Origin: Lentimicrobium sp.
GTDB taxonomy: Bacteria > Bacteroidota > Bacteroidia > Bacteroidales > Lentimicrobiaceae
Direction: 5' to 3'
Length of the DNA stretch: 6,589 bases
NCBI GenBank assembly: GCA_013336205.1
Contig: JAAXUD010000165.1
Span: forward strand, 1 to 6,589
Below the pieces are notes generated by a model. It was not told the origin of the DNA and made no database searches. It saw only the letters and a list, made by a program, of their open reading frames with translations. Of this stretch, positions 1 to 5,895 are shown piece after piece (the stretch's first letter is position 1; every line of letters begins with the position of its first letter). The translations under genes and the position numbers were made by a program.

Positions 1-47
1 AAAATCCTGAAAAATTTGTAAATTAAGAATAAATTTTTCAGGATTTT
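1..47. terminator. Perfect 17-bp inverted repeat, probable bidirectional terminator
   Basis: Bases 1-17 are the exact reverse complement of 31-47, with a 13-nt AT-rich loop. The stem begins with an A run and ends with a T run, so it can act as an intrinsic terminator in either direction. It probably ends a gene lying just left of the window. The stem is AT-rich apart from a short CCTG/CAGG core, so a DNA-level palindromic site is the alternative reading. Confidence 0.6.
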
Positions 48-75
48 GCCAACGTTTGTGATAATATATTGGAGA

Positions 76-93
76 CCCGCCCTAAAGGACGGG
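76..93. other. Short GC-rich imperfect hairpin
   Basis: Bases 76-82 pair with 87-93 around a TAAA loop, with one C/A mismatch in a seven-position stem. It lies about 30 bases after the terminator-like palindrome. No T run follows, so it is a weak terminator candidate on the plus strand. It may be a second-line terminator or a remnant of a small repeat. Confidence 0.3.
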
Positions 94-230
94 CCTATTG
101 AAAAATGAATTGAGATTTAAACAGCCTCTTAGTCTTTACCACGCAATGATAGTTTTTATTGAGCGATTGGTTTGCTATTCTCAACAGGGGGTTCAATCAT
201 CATGTTTCTGTGGATGTTTTTTATCGGGTC

Positions 231-265
231 GCACAACCTGCGTAGGTCGCAGGTTGTGTACCTGC
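231..265. repeat. REP-like hairpin with alternative foldings
   Basis: CACAACCTGCG (232-242) is the exact reverse complement of 248-258, with a 5-nt loop TAGGT, giving an 11-bp stem extended by a G-T pair. A second hairpin overlaps it: GCAGGT (249-254) pairs perfectly with ACCTGC (260-265) around TGTGT. The two foldings exclude each other. A GTAG tetranucleotide (242-245) lies just 5' of the second hairpin, which is the layout of REP sequences recognised by REP-associated Y1 transposases. The run CTTTTA follows, so a terminator role is also possible. The REP assignment is inference; no transposase gene is in the window. Confidence 0.4.
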
Positions 266-344
266 TTTTAGTCACTTCATATGCCCAATGCGATTTAAAA
301 CAGGATCCTTAACGGCAAGAATATCAACAGGTATATAGAAGTGA

Positions 345-366
345 ACATATGTAGCTCTATGTATGT
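345..366. promoter_or_regulatory. Near-palindrome, possible operator
   Basis: ACATATGTAG (345-354) and CTATGTATGT (357-366) form a dyad: eight of ten positions pair across a 2-bp centre. It lies about 90 bp upstream of the candidate mce promoter, where a transcription factor could bind. The region is AT-rich, so chance occurrence is quite possible, and no regulator family is recognised. Confidence 0.2.
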
Positions 367-454
367 GAAAATCAAAACCTTAATTAGAATGATTATATAT
401 TGCATTTCCTCAGATAAATTATCCAATTCCGTTCATTATAAACAAATTAGTATA

Positions 455-462
455 TACTTTTG
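455..462 (+). promoter_or_regulatory. Candidate Bacteroidetes promoter, -7 box
   Basis: TACTTTTG matches the Bacteroidetes sigma-ABfr -7 consensus TAnnTTTG exactly. The -33 element is weak: only GTTC is found near the expected spacing (431-434). Transcription would start near 467-470, giving mce a leader of roughly 100 nt. This is the only well-placed promoter candidate seen for the mce-mmd cluster. Confidence 0.5.
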
Positions 463-472
463 CCGAAAATTC

Positions 473-526
473 CAGGCCTGAAAACAGCCTGTGCCGGATT
501 CTATAATTCACCGATTATTTCTCCGG
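473..526 (+). other. mce leader with two short inverted repeats
   Basis: In the predicted 5' leader, CAGGC (473-477) can pair with GCCTG (487-491), and CCGGA (494-498) with TCCGG (522-526). The second stem is followed by a T-rich stretch. The stems are only five base pairs, so this may be chance, and no known riboswitch class is recognised. Confidence 0.2.
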
Positions 527-566
527 TATTTTCTTAGTTTTTAGTCTAAACAAAAAACAAATTCAT

Positions 567-977
567 ATGAAACCTACACATATCGAACACATTGGCATCG
601 CCGTAAAGAGTCTGGAAGAAAGTATTCCTTACTACGAAAACGTGCTTGGGTTAACCTGCTATGCTGTTGAAGAAGTTAAAGACCAGCGGGTAAAAACTGC
701 GTTTTTTATGGTTGGTCAGACAAAAATTGAATTACTCGAGTCAACAGATCCGGAAGGCCCGATTGGTAAATTCCTTGAAAAAAAGGGAGAGGGTATCCAT
801 CACCTGGCCTTTGCAGTTGAAAATCTTGAAGCAGCCCTGGCTGAAACAGCCGAAAAGGGTGTTCAACTGATTGACAAAGAGCCCCGAAAAGGAGCAGAAG
901 GATTACACATAGGATTTCTGCATCCAAAGTCAACCTTTGGTGTGCTTACCGAATTCTGCGAAAACAAAAACAAATAA
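567..977 (+). CDS. mce: Methylmalonyl-CoA epimerase
   Basis: This is a 136-residue protein of the vicinal oxygen chelate (VOC) superfamily, the usual length for the family. It interconverts (R)- and (S)-methylmalonyl-CoA in the cytoplasm, linking methylmalonyl-CoA mutase to the decarboxylase encoded just downstream. Two beta-alpha-beta-beta-beta modules are visible, starting at IEHIGIAV (6-13) and IHHLAFAV (77-84). By comparison with the Propionibacterium enzyme, the likely divalent metal ligands are H8, E55 (in KIELLE), H79 and E129 (in VLTEF). The HPKSTFGVLTEF end (119-130) is typical of the family. The ATG at 567 follows an A-rich stretch without a Shine-Dalgarno site, normal for Bacteroidetes. 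It is the first gene of the cluster, 84 bp before mmdA. A general glyoxalase-like protein is the alternative, but the neighbours make epimerase very likely. Confidence 0.93.
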   Translation: MKPTHIEHIGIAVKSLEESIPYYENVLGLTCYAVEEVKDQRVKTAFFMVGQTKIELLESTDPEGPIGKFLEKKGEGIHHLAFAVENLEAALAETAEKGVQLIDKEPRKGAEGLHIGFLHPKSTFGVLTEFCENKNK

Positions 978-1011
978 TAAACTACTATACAAACAACCAC
1001 CGCGGAATTTC

Positions 1012-1042
1012 AACACAAGCCCGATAAGGGCTTGATGTTTTT
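1012..1042 (+). terminator. Hairpin plus T run between mce and mmdA
   Basis: CAAGCCC (1016-1022) pairs perfectly with GGGCTTG (1028-1034) around the loop GATAA. The stem can continue through 1012-1015 with 1036-1039 if A1035 bulges out. The run TTTTT at 1038-1042 follows directly. This is the form of an intrinsic terminator, only about 20 nt before the mmdA start. As the genes are co-oriented and functionally linked, partial termination is more likely than a complete stop. Confidence 0.5.
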
Positions 1043-1061
1043 CGCTCAAAATCAACAGTAA

Positions 1062-2621
1062 ATGGCTTTCGAAGACAAGATTAAAGAACTTCTCAGCAAA
1101 AGAGAACAGGCCAAACTGGGCGGCGGCCAGAAAAGGATTGACTCACAGCACGCCAAAGGGAAATTAACAGCACGTGAGCGCATTGAACTGCTTCTTGACG
1201 AAGGCAGTTTCGAAGAGTTCGATATGTTTGTAACACACCGTTGCACCAATTTCGGACTTGAGAAACAGGAATTTCTTTCTGATGGTGTTGTTACCGGCCA
1301 CGGAACCATTGATGGAAGGGTGGTTTATGTTTTCTCCCAGGATTTCACCGTTTTTGGTGGTTCGCTCTCCGAAACTTACGCAAATAAAATCTGCAAGGTG
1401 ATGGATCAGGCTATGAAAGTTGGTGCGCCTGTAATTGGCATCAACGATTCAGGGGGTGCCCGTATTCAGGAAGGCGTTAACAGTCTGGCCGGTTATGCCG
1501 AGATTTTTGAGCGCAACATCCTGGCTTCCGGCGTCATTCCTCAGATTTCAGCTATTTTCGGTCCTTGTGCCGGTGGAGCAGTATATTCACCTGCCCTCAC
1601 CGACTTTATCGTAATGAGCAAAGGCACCAGCAATATGTTTGTTACCGGACCTAAGGTTGTAAAAACCGTAACCGGCGAGATTGTTACAGAAGAAGAACTT
1701 GGTGGTGCAATGGTTCATGGTTCAAAATCGGGGATTTCCCATTTTGTGGCCGATGATGAAAAGGAAGGTATCGCCCTTATTCGTAAGCTGCTGAGCTTCT
1801 TACCTCAGAATAACCTGGAAGAGCCACCGTTGGCAACCTGTCCTGATCCGATTGACAGGCTTGAAGACTCATTGAATTATATAATTCCTGACAATCCAAA
1901 CAAACCTTATGACGTTAAGGATGTGATCCATTCGATTGTGGATTGTAATGAATTTCTGGAAATTCAGCGTCATTTTGCCCCCAATATTGTAACAGGATAC
2001 GCCAGGTTTAATGGCATGTCGGTTGGTATTGTGGCCAATCAGCCTAATTACCTGGCAGGGGTGCTTGATATCAATGCTTCGCGCAAAGCAGCCCGTTTTG
2101 TAAGGTTCTGCGATGCTTTTAACATTCCGATCCTTACGTTGGTTGATGTACCGGGCTTCCTTCCGGGAACTGCCCAGGAGTACGGCGGAATCATTATTCA
2201 TGGAGCCAAACTGCTCTATGCTTATGGTGAAGCTACAGTTCCCAAGGTTACCGTTGTGTTGCGTAAAGCATATGGTGGCGCTTATTGTGTAATGAGTTCG
2301 AAACATCTTCGTGGCGACATTAACTACGCCTGGCCGGGAGCTGAAATTGCGGTGATGGGACCCAAAGGTGCCATTGAAGTGTTGCAGAATAAAAAACTGG
2401 CCGAATTTACTGATCCTCAGGAACGTGAAGATTTTATCCGCAAAAGTGAAGAAGAGTATAAGGATAAATTTGCCAATCCATACAACGCAGCCAAATATGG
2501 TTATATTGACGATGTGATTGAGCCACGAAACACCCGTTTCCGTGTAATCAGGGCATTACAGGCATTGGCTACCAAAAAGGATGTCAATCCTCCAAAGAAA
2601 CATTCAAACATTCCTTTATAA
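1062..2621 (+). CDS. mmdA: Methylmalonyl-CoA decarboxylase, alpha (carboxyltransferase) subunit
   Basis: The 519-residue protein belongs to the acyl-CoA carboxyltransferase family (MmdA/PccB type), at full family length with both crotonase-fold halves (about 20-250 and 270-500). It moves the carboxyl group of (S)-methylmalonyl-CoA onto biotin of the carrier subunit, releasing propionyl-CoA. Seen in the sequence: [12 protein letters not shown] (128-139), the first oxyanion-hole loop [16 protein letters not shown] (167-182), [13 protein letters not shown] (361-373), the second oxyanion-hole loop [14 protein letters not shown] (401-414), and [16 protein letters not shown] (422-437). The start ATG at 1062 gives the usual N-terminal [10 protein letters not shown] helix. 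mmdD follows after 10 bp. Sequence alone does not separate MmdA from PccB, the beta chain of propionyl-CoA carboxylase. The choice rests on the adjacent sodium-pump subunits and the absence of a biotin carboxylase. C409 stands where PccB proteins commonly have Asp. Confidence 0.9.
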   Translation: MAFEDKIKELLSKREQAKLGGGQKRIDSQHAKGKLTARERIELLLDEGSFEEFDMFVTHRCTNFGLEKQEFLSDGVVTGHGTIDGRVVYVFSQDFTVFGGSLSETYANKICKVMDQAMKVGAPVIGINDSGGARIQEGVNSLAGYAEIFERNILASGVIPQISAIFGPCAGGAVYSPALTDFIVMSKGTSNMFVTGPKVVKTVTGEIVTEEELGGAMVHGSKSGISHFVADDEKEGIALIRKLLSFLPQNNLEEPPLATCPDPIDRLEDSLNYIIPDNPNKPYDVKDVIHSIVDCNEFLEIQRHFAPNIVTGYARFNGMSVGIVANQPNYLAGVLDINASRKAARFVRFCDAFNIPILTLVDVPGFLPGTAQEYGGIIIHGAKLLYAYGEATVPKVTVVLRKAYGGAYCVMSSKHLRGDINYAWPGAEIAVMGPKGAIEVLQNKKLAEFTDPQEREDFIRKSEEEYKDKFANPYNAAKYGYIDDVIEPRNTRFRVIRALQALATKKDVNPPKKHSNIPL

Positions 2622-2631
2622 TCCGGCAATA

Positions 2632-3531
2632 ATGACAAAAACTAGTAAAACAATCAGATTCTCAGGCGTTTTTATTGCGCTTGTGCTGGTATTGTTTGCC
2701 GGGAAAACTTATTCGCAAAGCACCCGCGATCTCAGGATTAATGAGATACTGGTGGTCAATGACTCAAATTATGTTGACGATTATGGCCAGCACAGCGGAT
2801 GGATTGAAATATTTAACTCGGCTTACAATACGGTTGATATTGGTGGTTCCTATCTTACAAACGATCCGGCCAATCCTACCAAGTACTATATCCCGAAAGG
2901 TGATCCCATAACACAAATTCCACCACGGAATTATCTTGTTTTTTATGCTGATAATTTTCCTACCAGGGGAATCCTTCATTTGAATTTTTCACTAACCGAA
3001 ACAAACTACCTGGCTATTTATGAAGGTAACGGCAAAAACCTGATTGATGCGATCAAATTCGGACCTCAAAGTCCTGATGTTTCATTTGGCAGGTTAACAG
3101 ACGGATACCATGAATGGGGCTTTTTAGAGAAAACAACACCACTGGCCAATAATTATACCGGTGAGGTAATTTCTGCAGGAGAAAAATTCGTTGAAATGGA
3201 TCCCTATGGAGTGGGCATGGCCGTGATAGCCATGTCAGTGGTTTTTGCAGCATTAATCCTTTTATACATCGTTTTTAAAAATACCAAAAGGATTTACAGC
3301 ATAGATTTCAAAAAGTTATTAAGAAGGGATTCCGGGAAGGTAGCGGTTATTGAAAAGGCAACGGAAATTGAAATTTCCGGAGAAGTAAATGCAGCGATAG
3401 CCATGGCAATACACCTTTACATCAGCGAGCTTCATGATCACGAGGAAGCAGTCCTTACCATCAGGAAAGTTTCCCGCACCTACTCGCCCTGGAGCTCAAA
3501 AATTTACGGATTGCGCAATCAGCCACGATAG
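2632..3531 (+). CDS. mmdD: Lamin-tail-domain OadG/MmdD-type small membrane subunit of the sodium pump
   Basis: The product is 299 residues when started at the ATG at 2632, 10 bp after the mmdA stop. An in-frame ATG at 2581 would overlap mmdA and add 17 residues ahead of the signal peptide, so the later start is preferred. Domains in order: signal peptide (about 1-29, hydrophobic core 11-23), lamin-tail-like beta domain (about 33-175: LRINEILVVN, GWIEIFNS, YLVFYAD, NLIDAIKFG, SFGRLTDG), one membrane helix (about 193-216), and a cytoplasmic tail with EVNAAIAMAIHLY (251-263) and YSPWSSKIYGL (284-294). In OadG/MmdD proteins the single helix and tail assemble the pump and hold the soluble alpha subunit at the membrane. 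Classic members are much shorter, near 100 residues, so the extra length is the extracytoplasmic domain. Its role is unknown. The pump assignment rests on the tail and the A-D-C-B gene order. Confidence 0.8.
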   Translation: MTKTSKTIRFSGVFIALVLVLFAGKTYSQSTRDLRINEILVVNDSNYVDDYGQHSGWIEIFNSAYNTVDIGGSYLTNDPANPTKYYIPKGDPITQIPPRNYLVFYADNFPTRGILHLNFSLTETNYLAIYEGNGKNLIDAIKFGPQSPDVSFGRLTDGYHEWGFLEKTTPLANNYTGEVISAGEKFVEMDPYGVGMAVIAMSVVFAALILLYIVFKNTKRIYSIDFKKLLRRDSGKVAVIEKATEIEISGEVNAAIAMAIHLYISELHDHEEAVLTIRKVSRTYSPWSSKIYGLRNQPR

Positions 3532-3577
3532 CCCGATTATGTTCAAGTACTGAAAACATTTAAAAAGAATTAAAAGA

Positions 3578-4021
3578 ATGAAAAAGTTCAAATTCACTAT
3601 AAACGGCAATGTTTACGAGGTAGATATCCAGAACATTGAAGACAATATTGCCGAAATTGAAGTAAACGGAACAACCTATAAGGTTGAGGTTGATAAAGCG
3701 ATGCAAACCTCAAAAACACCAAGACTGGTCAGGTCAGTTAGTGTACCTTCAACAGATTCGGCCCCGAGTATTGCCAAGACTTCAAGTCCGGGAACACCCA
3801 AGGGAACCGGTAGTATTAAATCTCCGCTGCCGGGGGTTATACTTGATATATACGTCCGGGAAGGGGATGTTGTAAAAGTTGGCCAGAAACTGCTCACCCT
3901 TGAAGCTATGAAAATGGAAAACAACATCAATGCCGATAAAGAAGGCAAGGTGGTTACCCTGAAAGTTGGCAAGGGCGATTCCGTGATGGAAGGCGATGTT
4001 CTAATTGTAATAGGAGACTAA
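3578..4021 (+). CDS. mmdC: Biotin carboxyl carrier subunit of methylmalonyl-CoA decarboxylase
   Basis: This 147-residue protein carries the biotin that shuttles CO2 from the alpha to the beta subunit. The N-terminal part (1-45, MKKFKFTINGNVYEVDI) is the small beta domain typical of decarboxylase-type carriers. Residues about 46-78 form a Ser/Pro/Thr-rich flexible linker, and about 79-146 make the biotinyl (biotin/lipoyl attachment) domain. The motif EAMKMEN places the biotinylated lysine at K112, 35 residues from the C-terminus, the usual spacing. The ATG at 3578 follows an A/G-rich stretch 46 bp after mmdD. The gene ends 3 bp before mmdB, which suggests coupled translation. A free-standing carrier without a fused biotin carboxylase fits the Mmd complex. 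An oxaloacetate or glutaryl-type decarboxylase carrier would look alike, so the specific name depends on mmdA. Confidence 0.92.
   Translation: MKKFKFTINGNVYEVDIQNIEDNIAEIEVNGTTYKVEVDKAMQTSKTPRLVRSVSVPSTDSAPSIAKTSSPGTPKGTGSIKSPLPGVILDIYVREGDVVKVGQKLLTLEAMKMENNINADKEGKVVTLKVGKGDSVMEGDVLIVIGD
4012..4016 (+). promoter_or_regulatory. Shine-Dalgarno-like AGGAG before mmdB
   Basis: AGGAG lies inside the last codons of mmdC, 8 nt before the mmdB ATG at 4025. This is ideal spacing for a ribosome binding site. No other gene start in the window has such a site, and Bacteroidetes rarely rely on them. It also encodes the final Gly-Asp of MmdC, so chance is possible. Confidence 0.4.
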
Positions 4022-4024
4022 AGC

Positions 4025-5188
4025 ATGGAACATTCCGGTAACTTTCTGACATTTATTTCGGAGCATCTACAGCAGTTCTTCACTTATACAGCTTTTGCAA
4101 ATGTAACTGCAGGTCACATTGTAATGATTTGTATCGGCCTAAGCTTTATTTATCTTGCGATAGCGAAGGAATATGAGCCTATGCTGCTTATCCCAATAGG
4201 GTTTGGTATTCTCGTTGGTAATATTGCATTTTTACCTGGGCTAAAGATTGGAATTTATGAATCTGGCAGTGTACTTAATTATTTATATTTTGGCGTACTT
4301 CAGGGTATTTATCCACCATTGATTTTTCTTGGGATTGGCGCCATGACTGACTTTTCAGCCCTGATATCCAACCCTAAACTTATGCTTATCGGCGCGGCGG
4401 CGCAACTTGGGATCTTTGGCGCTTATGCCATAGCCTTGCTTCTGGGTTTCACGCCGTCAGAAGCAGGTGCAATCGGAATTATCGGGGGCGCTGACGGCCC
4501 AACCGCTATTTTCCTTTCATCAAAACTTGCCCCTGAATTGCTTGGAGCCATTGCTATTTCAGCATATTCCTATATGGCGCTGGTACCGGTGATCCAACCT
4601 CCCGTAATGCGATTACTCACTACAAAGAAGGAGCGCCTTATCCGCATGAAACCACCGCGTAGTGTATCCAAATTAGAGAAAGTCCTGTTCCCGATCATTG
4701 GAATGTTGCTCACCTGTTTTATAGTTCCTTCGGGTCTTCCATTGCTTGGTATGCTTTTCTTTGGCAACCTGCTTAAAGAAAGTGGTGTAACCAAACGACT
4801 TGCCGATACAGCAAAAGGACCTATGATTGATATCGTTACCATTCTCATTGGACTAACAGTAGGTGCTTCAACTCAGGCAACAACCTTTTTAACTGCAAAA
4901 TCAGTAGGAATCTTCGCGTTGGGAGCTGCCTCCTTTATTATTGCAACCTTTGGGGGGGTTATGTTTGTAAAAATCTTCAACCTGTTCCTTAAAGAAGGCA
5001 ATAAAATGAATCCGCTGATCGGTAATGCCGGTGTATCTGCGGTACCTGACAGCGCCCGTGTTTCGCAGGTTGTGGGACTTGAATATGATAAAACCAACCA
5101 CCTGTTGATGCATGCTATGGGACCCAATGTGGCCGGAGTTATCGGAAGCGCGGTTGCGGCTGGTATCCTGCTGGGATTCCTTTCTTAG
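4025..5188 (+). CDS. mmdB: Sodium-translocating decarboxylase, beta subunit
   Basis: This 387-residue, highly hydrophobic protein belongs to the OadB/MmdB/GcdB family. It decarboxylates carboxybiotin and uses the energy to export Na+ across the cytoplasmic membrane. Hydrophobic segments are visible at about 31-48, 52-70, 87-107, 117-141, 145-165, 170-193, 219-250, 266-290, 294-320 and 365-386. Family motifs are present: GGADGPTAIF (154-163), AYSYMALVPVIQPP (180-193), and NPLIGNAGVSAVP (329-341). Aligned by eye with Klebsiella OadB, the residues reported to be essential for Na+ handling are all present: D157 (D203), Y183 (Y229), N329 (N373), G333 (G377), S338 (S382) and R345 (R389). The gene is intact and is the last of the cluster. 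No clear intrinsic terminator follows the stop; the repeat cassette starts within a few bases. Confidence 0.95.
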   Translation: MEHSGNFLTFISEHLQQFFTYTAFANVTAGHIVMICIGLSFIYLAIAKEYEPMLLIPIGFGILVGNIAFLPGLKIGIYESGSVLNYLYFGVLQGIYPPLIFLGIGAMTDFSALISNPKLMLIGAAAQLGIFGAYAIALLLGFTPSEAGAIGIIGGADGPTAIFLSSKLAPELLGAIAISAYSYMALVPVIQPPVMRLLTTKKERLIRMKPPRSVSKLEKVLFPIIGMLLTCFIVPSGLPLLGMLFFGNLLKESGVTKRLADTAKGPMIDIVTILIGLTVGASTQATTFLTAKSVGIFALGAASFIIATFGGVMFVKIFNLFLKEGNKMNPLIGNAGVSAVPDSARVSQVVGLEYDKTNHLLMHAMGPNVAGVIGSAVAAGILLGFLS

Positions 5189-5221
5189 TCCGGAAGTGGA
5201 AGATTGGAAGAATGGAATGAT

Positions 5222-5243
5222 GGAATGCAGCCTGGCGGCTGAC
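5222..5243 (+). repeat. Small hairpin repeat, copy 1
   Basis: The unit begins GGAAT and ends CGGCTGAC. CAGCC (5228-5232) pairs with GGCTG (5237-5241) around TGGC in a perfect 5-bp stem. GGATGG follows a few bases later, as in copy 3. Confidence 0.5.
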
Positions 5244-5278
5244 AAGGATGGAAGAATGGATTGGTGAAATGGTGAAAT

Positions 5279-5300
5279 GGAATCCGGCCTTCCGGCTGAC
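5279..5300 (+). repeat. Small hairpin repeat, copy 2
   Basis: It has the same GGAAT start and CGGCTGAC end as copy 1. CGGCC (5285-5289) pairs with GGCTG (5294-5298) around TTCC, with one G-T pair replacing the A-T of copy 1. Confidence 0.5.
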
Positions 5301-5402
5301 GGCTTGTTTAAAAACGGAAGGATATTGCGGTTTAAACCCTGTATCTCATTTCTCAACCCATTCTTCCACTTCATAAAAGGCCTTACTAATTAAGTCCCAA
5401 AA

Positions 5403-5807
5403 ATGATAGAACGGAAAAACATAAACAGGGGGTTTAAGAAGTTGCGGGTATGGAATGATGCAATTGAATTATATATTCTGACTTGTAAGCATTTAATTCC
5501 CTTTCCTTTTGAGTTAAAAAAAGTTTCAGCGAATTGCATTGATGCAGCCCATAGTATCAGCAGGAATATTGCCGAAGGCCACTCACGAAAGAGTTTGAAG
5601 GAATACCTCAATTTCTGCAATATCGCGCTTGGATCTTCGGGAGAATACCATTCCTGCATTTGTAGTTTTCAAAGAGCCGGTCAGATTACTTGCGAAGCAT
5701 TTGAAGAAATTGATGAACTGCATTTCAAGATGGAAAACGAATTAATACAATTGATCAAATCGTTGCATCTAAAACAAAAGGAGGGAACCTGGGATGACCA
5801 GATCTGA
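5403..5807 (+). CDS. Four helix bundle protein (23S rRNA intervening-sequence protein family)
   Basis: The 134-residue product matches the four-helix-bundle / 23S rRNA IVS protein family (TIGR02436 type) in length and signature. Visible marks are FKKLRVWNDAIELY (11-24), ISRNIAEGHSRKSLKEYLNF (52-71) and IALGSSGEYHSC (74-85), followed by a long amphipathic C-terminal helix (about 98-124). Four helices can be outlined at about 14-32, 37-60, 64-93 and 96-124. The fold is shared with Avd, the accessory protein of diversity-generating retroelements, but no reverse transcriptase is nearby. Molecular function is unknown; an RNA- or nucleic-acid-related role is often suspected. The ATG at 5403 has no Shine-Dalgarno site and no clear promoter of its own. 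The gene lies between two repeat-rich flanks and is unrelated to the Mmd pump or udk, so it looks like an insertion. Extra cysteines (C28, C45, C72, C84, C86, C97) are notable for so small a protein. Confidence 0.85.
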   Translation: MIERKNINRGFKKLRVWNDAIELYILTCKHLIPFPFELKKVSANCIDAAHSISRNIAEGHSRKSLKEYLNFCNIALGSSGEYHSCICSFQRAGQITCEAFEEIDELHFKMENELIQLIKSLHLKQKEGTWDDQI

Positions 5808-5828
5808 AATGGGTGAATGAAAGAAGGC

Positions 5829-5850
5829 AGAATCCAGTCAACCGGCTGAA
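5829..5850 (+). repeat. Small hairpin repeat, copy 3
   Basis: The unit begins AGAATCC and ends CGGCTGAA. CAGTC (5835-5839) pairs with GGCTG (5844-5848) around AACC, with one T-G pair. It is followed by GGATGG, as is copy 1 of the left flank. Confidence 0.5.
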
Positions 5851-5880
5851 ATGGATGGGTGGATGGATGATTAGAATGAT

Positions 5881-5895
5881 GGAATCCAGCATGCT
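5881..5895 (+). repeat. Shortened copy of the small repeat
   Basis: GGAATCCAGC matches the first half of the repeat unit. The second half is lost and replaced by the palindrome AGCATGCT (5888-5895). Confidence 0.3.

Larger units (their letters stand above)
48..566. other. Non-coding region upstream of the mce-mmd cluster
   Basis: No open reading frame here shows recognisable protein features on either strand. The stretch holds an imperfect GC-rich hairpin (76-93), a REP-like hairpin (231-265), a near-palindrome (345-366), a candidate promoter (455-462) and a leader with short inverted repeats. No tRNA, rRNA or CRISPR pattern was seen, and no B12-box motif of a cobalamin riboswitch was found by eye, although the pathway downstream normally depends on a cobalamin mutase. 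Confidence 0.6.
5190..5402. repeat. Left low-complexity flank of the four-helix-bundle gene
   Basis: The flank starts purine-rich with repeated GGAAGAATGG/GGAATGATGG words and ends pyrimidine-rich. Perfect 11-bp inverted repeats join the two ends: 5193-5203 with 5362-5372, and 5205-5215 (also copied at 5249-5259) with 5358-5368. The transcript could therefore fold into one long hairpin. Two copies of a small hairpin repeat (5222-5243 and 5279-5300) lie inside. No gene is seen in it. Confidence 0.6.

Noticed and set aside
100..566. Cobalamin riboswitch before mce
   Set aside because: No B12-box motif or matching long-range stems were found by eye in the leader.
1869..2306. Minus-strand 145-codon open frame inside mmdA
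   Set aside because: It is antisense to a highly conserved catalytic gene and has no protein family features.
1062..2621. Propionyl-CoA carboxylase beta chain
   Set aside because: The family match is equally good, but no biotin carboxylase is present and the gene is followed directly by sodium-pump subunits in the order of known methylmalonyl-CoA decarboxylase operons.
2581..2631. Upstream ATG as the start of mmdD
   Set aside because: It lies inside the end of mmdA and would put 17 non-hydrophobic residues before the signal peptide; the ATG at 2632 gives a normal signal sequence.
4901..5374. Minus-strand 157-codon open frame at the end of mmdB and into the left flank
   Set aside because: It is antisense to the well-supported mmdB, its product has no recognisable domain, and the flank part is low-complexity Ser/Pro/Phe sequence.
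5390..5659. Minus-strand 89-codon open frame opposite the four-helix-bundle gene
   Set aside because: The plus-strand frame carries the family signature, so this one is a shadow.
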